NCBI GenBank assembly: GCA_019914995.1
Contig: CM034138.1
Coordinates: 2,480,001-2,544,000, forward strand
Direction: 5' to 3'
Length of the DNA: 64,000 bases
DNA from: Acanthochlamys bracteata
Taxonomy: Eukaryota; Streptophyta; Magnoliopsida; Pandanales; Velloziaceae
The stretch's first letter is position 1. Every line of letters starts with the position of its first letter. This document shows, piece after piece, positions 54,070 through 64,000 of the stretch. A model generated the notes under the pieces. It was not told where the DNA came from, ran no database searches, and saw only the letters and a program-made list of their open reading frames with translations. Both the position numbers and the translations under genes were made by a program.

Positions 54070-55666
54070 GTGACCCGTCGACAGGAGAGATTTTCAGGTC
54101 GACGAACGGATCGATCCTGCCAACTATACTCAAAAGTTTGATTTATTATTAGTTCTTATTATAATCAGACTCCAACTAAATTCAGCAACGCGCCAAGGTT
54201 GAACAATAATCACCGACTGTCGCCACAGTCACAAGCCAATGGAAGACTAGAAATAGATAAAAAGAGAAAGATATTTGAAGTTCTAATCGGCACAAAAAAC
54301 GAATCGAACTGAATAATTAGAATGATTCTATGTCGATTGGGTTGGTGAAGGTTTCTTTCGTGGAATCTGTGCTATTGTTTGGATGTGTGCTGCATTGGTA
54401 TCAGTATACGGCTTTACCTCAAGCAGATTGCTTTAACTGAAAATGAATATGTAATCTGTATTTGTATAATTTGCATTCTTACGACAGTGCTTCTTTCCTC
54501 ATGAATATTGTTTCTTGATGAATTTGTCAAAGTTTTGTGGATTTTTTACATTCTATTGGCATTTTGGAAATTTTTGGGACGCAGGGAATGCCTAGTGGCT
54601 TTTGCACTTAACATTTTTGTAGTGCGTATTTCGAACTATAAATTGATTTATAAATAATGTTTATCTAAGAATAAGGTTTAATGCGCGGCTGAATGGATGG
54701 AAAAAAAATATATTATGGACACGTAATGTATATGACTTCACATTTTGGAGTGTTCCAATTATCAATAGCTAAACGGTTTAGTTAAGAATATAACAGCTCA
54801 AAAAATATGAAAGTTGGCGAAAAAGAAGTAATTAATTGCTAGGTAATGACCATGGTTTGTTGATAATCATTACACTCTCAGTTTGACCTACCACTTCCAA
54901 TCCATCGCCACAATTATATTATAAGTTTAGGTCTAATTGGGCTTGAATCTTTTAGTTAGGCATCCGTGAGTCATTAACTAGCAATTAATACATGGCCTTG
55001 GGACTTGGTTACCAACTTACTAAATTTATTTTTTTAAATTTAGTTTTAATACAAAATAAAAATTAAAATAAATTATATTATATTAAATATGTTTTAATTT
55101 TAAAAATATTTTTAATATAAAAATAAATATATTTTATTAATATTTTTAATATTTTATTTTATTTTATAAAATTATTTTTTAAAATAAATTTATATTTCAA
55201 AGTAAACATGCCTTTAGTTCAAAAAACACAGAACCATAATTGTTCTTGTAACTAAACAAAAATTTTAAAATATAAATTATAAAATACTTTTTTATTATAA
55301 AATTATAAGAAGTTATTAGAAGGTGATCAATCAGTACCAAATCAACGGTCTTAATTAATTCTCTCTCTCAAAAGAGAAACAAAGAGAAACAAAAAACTTA
55401 TTTCCTAAATCCCTTTGTTCTTAGAAGAGTAGTATAAATGCAGGTTTTCTATAGAAGTAAGAGCAGGGTCTCTCTCTCTCTCTCTATCCCAGTCCCTCAG
55501 AGTGTTGTGGTCGAATCGACAGCGCAGATCCGCCGCCTCTCTTCCATCTCCTTCACTCATCTTCTTCTACATTCAAATCAGGTACTCATTTTTCTTTCCC
55601 GTTCTTTTTTTCTTTTTTTTTCTCTCAAAAGTCAAAACTCTTGCGATTCATTTCAATGAAATAGTG

Positions 55667-57307
55667 ATGGCGGAAGTAAGCACGCCGGAGAGCGGCGGTG
55701 AGCAAGGAAATGGTGGAGCGATTGCTGGTAGTGCAGGTGGTGCGAGAGAGCAGGATAGGTTTCTTCCGATTGCTAATATTGGAAGGATAATGAAACGAGC
55801 AGTGCCGGAGAACGGAAAGATTGCTAAAGATTCTAAGGAGTGTGTTCAAGAGTGTGCTTCTGAGTTCATCAGCTTCATCACTAGCGAGTTAGTGCCTCTT
55901 TGTTTTTTGCTTATTAATTATAGTATGGGAAGCTGTTTTCTACTGATGGATGGCTTAGAATAGTGCTTCCAGAGTTGTTTAGTTGTTACCAATTAGCTTA
56001 AACAGTTGAATTAGTCATGAAATGGACTATCTAATAGTGCTTGCAATATCTGTTCTGTTCTTGTGTATCATGTAGAAGTACATTTTGGAGTTGTTTATGG
56101 AAAGCTTAAATATTGTAAGTAATTAAATACTCAACATCTAGTTTGTTTAGATACCTGCACATATAAATTGCAGTTGCTATTGTAGTAATGGAAGATGAAT
56201 TCATAATGGGGGAGCACTAGAAGCACCTTTGAGAGTTGATTAATGCCACACCAGATAGTGAGCACACTTTATATGCTTGAAAAGTTAGTGCTGGACTTAG
56301 GGCCACTAGTTGTGGTTTGTTGTGCTGGCAGAAGTTCGTTTGGAAAAGTACACACAAGATACCAAAACTTTGTCAACTAGCTATTAGACATGGATGTAAC
56401 ATTTGAATATGTGCGCTCGATAATGAAATGGCAAGACCCAGATTATGGGCACACTTTATATGCTAGAAAAGTTAGCCCGGAACATAGGAGTTAGGGCCAC
56501 TGGTTGTGGTTTTATGTGCTGGCAGAAGTTTGGTTTGAAGAAGTGCACACAACATACCAAAACTTTGTCAACTAGCTACTAGACATAGATGTTGCAGTTG
56601 AATATGTGCGCTCGATAATGAAATGGTAAGACCCACATTGTGGAAACACATTCTGTCACTTTGAAATAAGTAGGGCCATGCTTCCAGAAGCAATCTATAG
56701 TTGGTTCTCTTACTTCAGTATGTATAAACCAATCTTTGGTATAGGATAACTTTCAAACCTCAAAGTTGTTTTAGGAACACCTAATTGGACGCATAAATTC
56801 CTATGCCAGAAATGAATGTATTCGGCTCAAGTCCAAATGTGTTTTAAGAAAATAGTTTTTGGTGCAGGGCAAGCGACAAGTGCCAAAGGGAAAAGAGGAA
56901 GACCATTAATGGGGATGACCTGCTTTGGGCCATGGCAACGTTGGGCTTTGAGGAGTACGTTGAGCCACTTAGACTCTATCTTCAGATCTATAGAGAGGTG
57001 AATAATAATTTAGTAGTTTTGTTTTTTAATGGCGTACTTGCTTAAGATTATTTGGTTACTTCAAAATTGTTACGGATGGGATTTTGTCTGTCTTTTGGTA
57101 ATGCTTTCTGAATGCTTGGAATGGCTGGTGATTTGGCTTCAGATAGAGGTATTTAGTTTTCTTCTCTCTCACTTTAAGCTTCTTTGATGTATTTAAAGTA
57201 AAAATTTGAGATTTCTGTTTCTTGCAAAGGGTGACGGGAAGGGTTCCCGTTCAGCTGATCTACCTGGGAGAAGAGATGGTATTCCTATTGGAGACTCAGG
57301 GTTGCCG
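55667..57307 (+). CDS. NF-YB: Nuclear transcription factor Y subunit B (NF-YB8/10-like)
   Basis: Histone-fold subunit that pairs with NF-YC and, with NF-YA, binds CCAAT boxes. Exons 55667-55887, 56868-56997 and 57230-57307 join in phase. After a Gly/Ser/Glu-rich leader (about 25 aa) the conserved domain is complete: [90 protein letters not shown]. The Lys in IAKDSKE marks it as the ordinary, not LEC1, type. Exon 3 encodes [20 protein letters not shown]. The 3' end is uncertain. The donor at 57307 could join an acceptor before 59040 to add YNGM and a stop, giving about 147 aa; without splicing, the frame runs on to a stop near 57400. Introns make it like NF-YB8/10 rather than the intronless members. 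Confidence 0.9.
56254..56655. repeat. Tandem repeat (~187-base period) in NF-YB intron 1
   Basis: Two diverged direct copies with the start of a third. GCACACTTTATATGCT at 56262 recurs at 56449. AGGGCCACTAGTTGTGGTTT/AGGGCCACTGGTTGTGGTTT, ACCAAAACTTTGTCAACTAG and ATATGTGCGCTCGATAATGA follow in both. The third copy stops after AAGACCCACATTGTGG. Confidence 0.85.
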
Positions 57308-59039
57308 GTAGGCTATCTCTATGATCTTGAACTGATTATCTGTCCTTGCTTTTTCATGTCTTCATTTCTATATTCTCACATTTCTGATGGTGGATCATAA
57401 TATGTAGCCTGAAGATGTAAATTCTTTAGGATCGAATGTTTTACATCTCCTTCCCCTCCTTCAAGCCGTTACACTTAGCAACAGTTTACATCTTACTTAT
57501 CACTATTAGTGCATATAATCTCTTTTTGGTAAAGTCAAGTTCAGCAATGTCTGTTGGTGATATCTCAGTACTTAAATTTGGTATATCAATGTTACATTTC
57601 ACGGCAACATGCGTTACTGCTTCCTACCTTACATTTGTCATATGACTAGTACGTTTACATTGAAGTAGGAAAACAATGACCTAGTCTCGGTGATTGCGAT
57701 CGAAAGATATGCTTAGACTAGCTCATTTTCAATTCAGTTTCACAGACTTATGCTGATGCATAACTTATATCTGAAACGAGGGGAAAAAAGTATCCGAGCT
57801 GTTGGATGCATAATGCAACCGTGGTATAACCCTTGTGAGAGTTTGTGTAACAATTAATATTCCCCTCTGGTTTGCCACAAATGGATGTCCTCATTGTGCT
57901 TGTTGTTGATAGTTACCTATGTTTTCCTCCAACCTGTAACATTTTCGGACCTAAAATGTTCATTGTCGGAGGTCTATATTCATTATTAATTTACATGGCT
58001 AGAACTGGTAGAATTTTCCAAAAGTTGCTGTTTGGGGAATCAGAAGTCATCTAAGCAATTGTCTGTTCGTGAGTTCTCACTCAAACTTGGGAAGCATAGA
58101 TTTTGCTGTTTGTCTGTGCAAGATTCCATCCAAGCATAGGCTTTTGTCTTTCGAAGATTTGTGGCACATCAGTTAGATTGGAGAGAAGATACATTTAAGC
58201 CTACCAAACGTCGTTATCATCCACTTTCCGATACATATTTCTTGTAGTTTCTGTACCTTCTCAAGAACAAATAAGATGTCCTGAAAATCATTAAATGCCC
58301 CTTCTTCTTTTTGTTATATGCAAAAATCTCTAAAGATATAGACATACGTCATATGATCTTCAAAATGGCTCCAGCAAGAAAGATTTAAATATGCTTTTTG
58401 TTTTGCTTGTTTGTTACTGTTGTTAACATCCTATCTGATTATTGGTTGATTGTTAATGCACTGATTTTCAAAGCAATCAGTCTGCTGATACCATGTGTAA
58501 TGCTTCTAATTGATTTATTAATTGCTCTCATGTAAACTAGATGAAAGTAGGAAGTAAATTCAATACCCATGTCTCTCTGCGAGACATTGTTTCAAACTAT
58601 GGTATCCCCATCAACCTGGAATGATCATAAGTTGCAAGGCTCGTGCTGATGCTTGATGATGCTAGAAAAAGAATTTGCTTGGCTAAGATGAACTTGGTAT
58701 CATCGATGAAGTTGATTAGGGGTCTGCTTTGAACCCTCATGAGGCTGAATTGATTCTTTGGCCGATGTCTTCGATGCCAGTATAGCATGCTTATAGAACT
58801 TTCATGTCATTGTTTGCAAGTTATTCCAAAGTAAAGAGTATTAGATAGAATATGCCCAAAGTAGAATTTTAGTTAACTTTGGGATTTAGTCTTACATTGG
58901 CTTTAGTGGCTCCAGCATTTGATTGTTTTCTAGGAAAATACTTTGGATTTATAAGAAATATTTAAAGTTACGTTTCAAGTTCATCGTGTGTCTATGATTT
59001 GGAAGCTTACATTCTTCTCATTTGTTTTCAATTTTGCAG

Positions 59040-59054
59040 TACAATGGCATGTAG
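59040..59054 (+). CDS. NF-YB: Possible terminal micro-exon of the NF-YB gene (YNGM-stop)
   Basis: A good acceptor (TTTTCAATTTTGCAG) is followed by five codons, TAC AAT GGC ATG TAG, in the phase left by the donor at 57307. The intron would be 1,732 bases. The following 500 bases look like 3' UTR. Supported by splice signals and phase only. Confidence 0.35.
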   Translation, partial: YNGM

Positions 59055-61228
59055 AAGCACTTGGGATGGAAAGTAGCTGATAACTCGTTTCTTTCTGTTT
59101 TGTTTAGTTATATATCCTTACTGCCATGAATCTTGCAGTTGACCGTAGTGATAGATATGATCTACTTTTTATGCACAGTTATGTGACTTTTACCTGTCCG
59201 AGACTTCTGCAATCTGTCACAAAATATAGACGACGAAGTGCAAACTTGTGATAGTAGTTTATAGAAATCCATAGAGCTGGAAAATTCTCTCTAAAGAGCT
59301 AATTTCCTTCCTTTTTCTTTTGCTCCTGTGCGACCATTCTGCTTTTCCTATACAACAGTGCAACTGCTGAAATTCTCGTCTGGATGCAACTGGCATGTTA
59401 CTCTCAAGCTAATTCAACTTGGAAACCGACCAGTACGTTGACGTTGTTTTATGATGTATTCTTCCGTAGTTTCAGCCAAGTTTTGTCTATATAACTAGCC
59501 TTTAATTGTAAAAGAGCGTTGTAACCTGATTCCAGTATAGTAGCAAATTGTATGGTGAAATTAGTAGCTTCCAGAATGTAACCTAAATTCGTCTCGACAA
59601 TGGGGTGGTTTTGGAATGTTTTTGTAAAGAAGTTTTTCAGAACCAAAAGCTATTTGAGAAATTTTTGAAAACTAGTTTTATTTTTTTATTAAAAATTAAT
59701 AAAAATAAATAATATTAAGATTTTATGTTGTAATTTTTTATTTTTTAAATAAAAATTTATTTGTATAATTTTATAAAAAATTTATTTTAAAATAAAAAAT
59801 AAAATAATAATGAGTTGAAAATTATTTCAAAATACCACCAAATTCCTTTGCATGTCTATATCCAGGATTCAGTTCTCATCTGGGTACCGGTTATTGTTGG
59901 TCGACTTGGTATGCATGCCACTGGATATTCTCAACCTCAGATTTTTTGCTATTTAGTACATGCAATCATAGTATTCGTATCAAAGCATTATGAATAAAAC
60001 TTTATACAAAATTAAATTTTGGGTGGACAAAAAGTTACTCTTGAGTATCAAAATGCACTCAATAGTGGAGATATTTATTTTACCTTATTTATGTGAAAAC
60101 TAGTTTCTTCATTCACAAATAAAAGAAAAGCGAACCATTTTCACAATTTTTTGATCGCATGCTCAAATTGTATTTATAGGGAGAAAAGAAAGAACAGTTT
60201 TCGTTATGAAAGTGAGTAACAAAGGTGAGATTAATAGAAGTGCCATAAACAAAACAAATTATTTAACCTTACCGTATTTAAATATACTAAAATAAAAAAT
60301 TTAACTGTATTAGATAAAAGATTAAATGAGTGAGTAATAAAAAAAATTTGCTAAAATATTGAAATATCTTTGTTAAGTTATAATTGATATAATTTTAAAT
60401 TAATATAGTTTTTCTAAATTTTAACTTTAGATTAATTTATGAGTAAAATTTAATAATTATTTATTTAAAATTAAATTAATGATAGATATAATCTGATAAA
60501 GTAAATCATGTATTTAATGTAAAAATTAATTGAAAGTAAAGTAAAATAATCATATTAATAAAGTATTTAATATAAATTTTCTTAACAAAATTAATTGAAA
60601 GTAAATTAAATATACAAATTATAAGTTTTTATATTAAAATACAACAAGTGCTAGATTTTTAAATTTCGTAAAATTTTTAAAAGTAATAGCAAAACGATTT
60701 TAATATTTATTTTTTGTCATACTTATACTCAAAGCATAAGCGTTTCACTCCTGTATAGAATGAGCTAAAACTGAACTTCATCTCCATTCATTTTAATAAA
60801 AGATTGCCAGATATAAATTGATTTACTTTCACCTCTATTCATATTTATTTATCTTTATCCAAACACCATGTAAAACTATTTATTTCAAATAACCCAGCTC
60901 TCCTCAGTTTACCTGTCCCCATGATCCCATCTATGCTACTGATCAAAAAAGCACACGACAGGCAAAAGAGAACACAATAATATCCAAAGATATTCATCCT
61001 TCAATCCTTTTCTATTCAACCTTTGGACTTCGCCATGGTCAGCTCAGCTTCAAACCATCCAATCAATCCATTTCTATTGTTGCACGAGATTGACCAGTTT
61101 TTGTTTTCTCGACGTGTCGTTGATTTACCCATGGACACTCTATATTATATATGACCTGTGTCTATATTAAATATGACCTGTGTCTATATTAAATATGACT
61201 AGAGTTGATCGAAGAAGAAGAAGAAGTC
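59055..61228. other. Spacer between NF-YB and the first VQ gene
   Basis: Probable NF-YB 3' UTR to about 59640, then AT-rich DNA with a MITE-like block at about 59650-59830 and long AT-rich sequence to about 60720. From 60900 on it is the VQ promoter, with a 22-base tandem repeat at 61151-61199. Confidence 0.55.
61151..61199. repeat. 22-base tandem repeat in VQ promoter/5' UTR
   Basis: The unit starting ATGACCTGTGTCTATATTAA (22 bases) occurs at 61151-61172 and 61173-61194, identical, followed by a partial third copy (ATGACT), 30-80 bases before the ATG. Confidence 0.95.
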
Positions 61229-61594
61229 ATGGCAACCAAGAGAACGAAGCAGGAGACAGTGAAGGTGGTGATAGTAGAGACGCAGTTTCTGAAAACAGAA
61301 GCTGTCCACTTCAAGCATGTTGTTCAAATGCTTACAGGGAAGGAATCCTCTGCTGATGCTGCTGCTACTGCTGCAGTACAGAAGCAAATATCATTGCCGC
61401 CGGCGGAGACGTTGCGGAAAGAAAGTAAAAGGATATTCATGGAAGAAGACGAATTGATTGATGATCAAGAGTTCGATATGGAGTACTATTTCAAGCATAC
61501 TGGTTTCATGCCTTTGCAAAAGGAGGAGGAATTTGATCGTGGGTTGTTTGTGGAACCATCAGTAAGGGAACTCTACAGATTGTGGGCTGATTAA
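61229..61594 (+). CDS. VQ motif-containing protein (VQ1/VQ10-like)
   Basis: Intronless 121-aa protein. The VQ motif FKHVVQMLTG (residues 28-37; consensus FxxhVQxhTG) follows VKVVIVETQFLKTEAVH, the spacing seen in VQ1/VQ10-type members. VQ proteins bind WRKY transcription factors and MAP kinases in the nucleus and modulate defence and stress responses; this gene's partner cannot be told. The C-terminal half is acidic (MEEDELIDDQEFDMEYYF) and ends RELYRLWAD. The ATG at 61229 is chosen; a TTG in frame upstream is not a likely start. A second VQ gene follows 2.2 kb downstream on the same strand. Confidence 0.9.
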   Translation: MATKRTKQETVKVVIVETQFLKTEAVHFKHVVQMLTGKESSADAAATAAVQKQISLPPAETLRKESKRIFMEEDELIDDQEFDMEYYFKHTGFMPLQKEEEFDRGLFVEPSVRELYRLWAD

Positions 61595-63838
61595 AGGATT
61601 TAGTACATTGTTACTACTTTAATCAAAGGTTTACACAAATTTGTTTCTTATCTTCGAATAATTGTTTGATTTTATAGATGTCCATTGGAATTGTGTTCCA
61701 AAGAACTCAGAGGAATACTTCAAAAAGAATTAATGAAATTTTTGTTATATGATTTTTTATCAGTTTGATATGTGTAAAGCGTATACATGTATATCCATCA
61801 CCGAACCATTCATTTCTTTCCTGCCATTTAAGATGCCATATAATTACTTATGGTTCCTTCCTTAGATTTCCATGCTAAACTACGAAGTTTACTACTTCAG
61901 GTAAGAAAATTAGTTTCAGAATTAATTGTTTTTGAGTAAAAATCAAACAGAAGAATATTCTGTTTCTAGCTAGTAAGAGAAGAATTAGACTTGCAGCAAT
62001 ATGTGTTGCTATGATTGAAGTCTGCAGTGTGTTTGAACTCAACGTAACAAACTTCCAAAAATAAAAACAAGAAGAATAAGATTGAATTTGAGAACGAGTG
62101 AAGAGAAAGTTGAAACAGACCACAACAGTTAAAAATTTAGCACTTACGTGCCTAAGTATTATATACATATAGTAATTCGTATTGAATATATGCATCCGAT
62201 TAGTCCAGCTTATAAATTAAATTGACCGTTTCTCAAATTTCTAAACTGACTGCGTCTGTCTATAAGCAGATATTCCTTTGATAAAGTGAATAGTTGTTCG
62301 AATTGAAAAGTCAATAGTTTTTGTTCACTAGTAATAATAGGAAATTAAAGAAGCATTTTTTTTTAAAGTTCAATCTTGAGTAACGTAGAATAGTATATTT
62401 CAATTCTGTATGTAAAAAGACTTCTTATATCATTTCTGGAAGGTTTATCTACTCCTCTTCAATGCAGTAGTGTTGCGCGTTAAGTAATTTGATCAGATAC
62501 GAATCAAATTAATTAAACAAAGGAATTAAAAAGCTCTTGGTTAGTTGAACATGTATATGATAATTAATCACGACATGTTCAGTGTGTTCACTATTATTAT
62601 TCTATCATCTTTGAGAATATTGAAATCAACACCGTTTGACTAGCTTGCTATATATAGCTACAGAAGTTGAATGCGTTTTGATTTGTTCGACTGTTCTGTT
62701 GAAACTCTTATATAGCCTTGATCTTTAATTATCTCAATTGAAAACTTGATAAAATTCGCTATCTCCAAATATATGCCCTATTCTATATATACAATTTTCA
62801 TGATGATAAGGAGGAGTACGATCAGCTTGGAACATATTTGAGAAATATTTTTCTCCCAATTTTTTATTTTATATTTTTTAATAAAATTTTAAAATATTTT
62901 ATAAAATTTTAATAAAAATTTTTAAAATATAAAAAAAATTTTACGTTCTGAAATTTTTTATTATTACTTTTTTAAGTAAAAAGAATAAAATTTATTTTTC
63001 AAAAATATTTTTTTTTGTTCAAAAAGTTTCTTTTTCGAAAAGCCCCTGCAAACATCTCCTTAATGAATTAAGAAAATTTAATTAAAAATGGCAACTCTTC
63101 AAACTGTTTTACTATGACTTGGGCAAAAATGTATACCCTATTCTTTCTTTTCGTGAGAACAATCGCACTTTACGCGCTTGTAACTTTGCTAGATCATGTT
63201 GCCCTATGCCTAAATAGAGTTAAATTGTTGTATAGCAGCAGCAAGTATTCTAGAACTTGATAATAAAATGAAACTTTTAATGCAAGTACTGCGTACGTAT
63301 AACACTAACACAGTTATAGAAAATTAAGTTTTATGAACTCTTGCTCAATTATCTATACATATACAAGGGCAAGAGTTCTATGATCGCGAACTTATTTATC
63401 TTAGAAGAGATGAAAAAATTAACCAAAGATTGATGCTTAATTAGATTGCAGATCTTTCATAAAATTAAATGTAAAACTTGCTTGCAAGTTGGTTTAATAA
63501 ACAACATTAATGTTAATCAATCAACTGTTAACTTGGAAAAAATATACAAATTAAGCTAGGTTTGACAACGAAAAGTCTGCATGCTGACAATTATAAGCTT
63601 AGAAAAGTTTAACCTGGACTCTAGATCTTTTGGCTTCTTACTTCTTCTCCTTTCCAGAAATACTCAACAATCCGATCTCCTTATATATATATGCACTACA
63701 TTCATGTCTCATCATCAATCAAACCCATATAGCTATTCATCGCCGCAGTTTTATAATCAATCAACTAGCTAGCTAGCTGGCTACTGCATCAGCAATCTGA
63801 TAGAAGAAGGCACTGATCATCTGAGAAGATCGATCATC
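61595..63838. other. Spacer between two VQ genes
   Basis: 3' UTR of the first VQ gene, AT-rich DNA with MITE-like copy C (62830-63060), and the promoter of the second VQ gene with a TATA run (CTTATATATATATGCAC, about 63680). No other gene seen. Confidence 0.6.
62830..63060. repeat. AT-rich MITE-like repeat, copy C
   Basis: Same order of words as copy A: ATTTTTTAATAAAATTTT, AAAAAAAATTTTACGTTCTG, AATAAAATTTATTTTTC, ending AAAGCCCCTGCAAACATCTCCT. It begins near GAGAAATATTTTTCTCCC. Confidence 0.5.
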
Positions 63839-64000
63839 ATGTCAGGTGATGAACGGAATGATCAGTCTGTGAAGGTGACAATCATTGAGACCAAGTACGT
63901 AAACACAGACGCTAACAACTTCAAAACCGTCGTTCAGAACCTTACCGGAAAGAAGAAAGCGGCGGATGACGTAGATGCTGCTAGCTCCAGCAGCAGATCA
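63839..64000 (+). CDS. VQ motif-containing protein, 5' part (cut by right edge)
   Basis: Fifty-four codons are present before the window ends. Reads MSGDERNDQSVKVTIIETKY, then VNTDANN and the VQ motif FKTVVQNLTG at residues 28-37, exactly the position found in the upstream VQ gene. A Ser-rich stretch follows (AASSSSRS). The two genes share the VKV-I-ET layout, so they are probably tandem paralogues. The C-terminus lies outside the window. Confidence 0.88.
   Translation, partial: MSGDERNDQSVKVTIIETKYVNTDANNFKTVVQNLTGKKKAADDVDAASSSSRS

Larger units (their letters stand above)
52003..55666. other. Intergenic region with coding-like remnants
   Basis: Contains AT-rich blocks at about 53000-53160 and 55010-55320, the unrecognised coding-like stretch at 53287-53872, a 22-bp palindrome at 54048, and the promoter/5' UTR of the NF-YB gene with a (TC)8 run at 55469-55484. 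Confidence 0.55.

Noticed and set aside
58597-58788. Minus-strand 63-codon frame in the NF-YB intron 3 region
   Set aside because: Considered as a retrotransposon remnant, but no conserved motif could be named.
61205-61228. In-frame extension upstream of the first VQ gene ATG
   Set aside because: The extension begins with TTG, not ATG, and is a run of Glu codons from GAA repeats.

Overview
The window is nuclear DNA from a flowering plant, almost certainly a eudicot. It has intron-rich genes with GT-AG junctions, AT-rich intergenic DNA, an LTR retrotransposon, and plant-restricted families (ATX3/4/5, HUA1, VQ, NF-YB). The species cannot be named from sequence alone. Gene models below were built by hand by joining exons with matching splice phase; all coordinates are on the + strand numbering.

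Layout: (1) 1-3331, minus: 5' part of an ATX3/4/5-type histone methyltransferase (PWWP plus the start of the PHD region), running off the left edge. (2) 6142-10634, plus: complete 15-exon NADP-isocitrate dehydrogenase ending in the peroxisomal signal SKL. (3) about 11288-11850: a large foldback element, followed by a small seed-maturation (LEA) gene at 12121-12360 with two ABRE boxes. (4) 13124-18455, minus: 11-exon HUA1-like CCCH zinc-finger gene. (5) 19885-26195, plus: 10-exon ABC transporter of the ABCD2 type. (6) 28324-34347, minus: 21-exon CTP synthase. (7) 34348-42776: gene-poor AT-rich DNA with MITE-like blocks and an old tandem duplication. (8) 42782-48221: a Ty3/gypsy element with two 455-bp LTRs and TTCAA target duplications, coding region broken. 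(9) 50969-52002: truncated 5' fragment of a TWD40-2 (TPLATE complex) gene. (10) 53287-53872: unrecognised coding-like remnants beside a 22-bp perfect palindrome. (11) 55667-57307 (perhaps to 59054), plus: NF-YB transcription factor gene. (12) Two VQ-motif genes at 61229-61594 and 63839-right edge.

The functional genes are ordinary single-copy housekeeping or regulatory genes with no operon-like relation. From memory of Arabidopsis loci, ICDH/ABCD2 (At1g54340/At1g54350) and HUA1/CTP synthase (At3g12680/At3g12670) are neighbours there, so 6-34 kb looks like an ancestral block that Arabidopsis has split. I found no wholly new system. The most interesting signals are a splice site overlapping the stop codon of the ICDH peroxisomal signal, the ~560-bp foldback, the truncated TWD40-2 copy, and a HUA1-like protein missing one zinc finger. 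No tRNA, rRNA or CRISPR array was seen.
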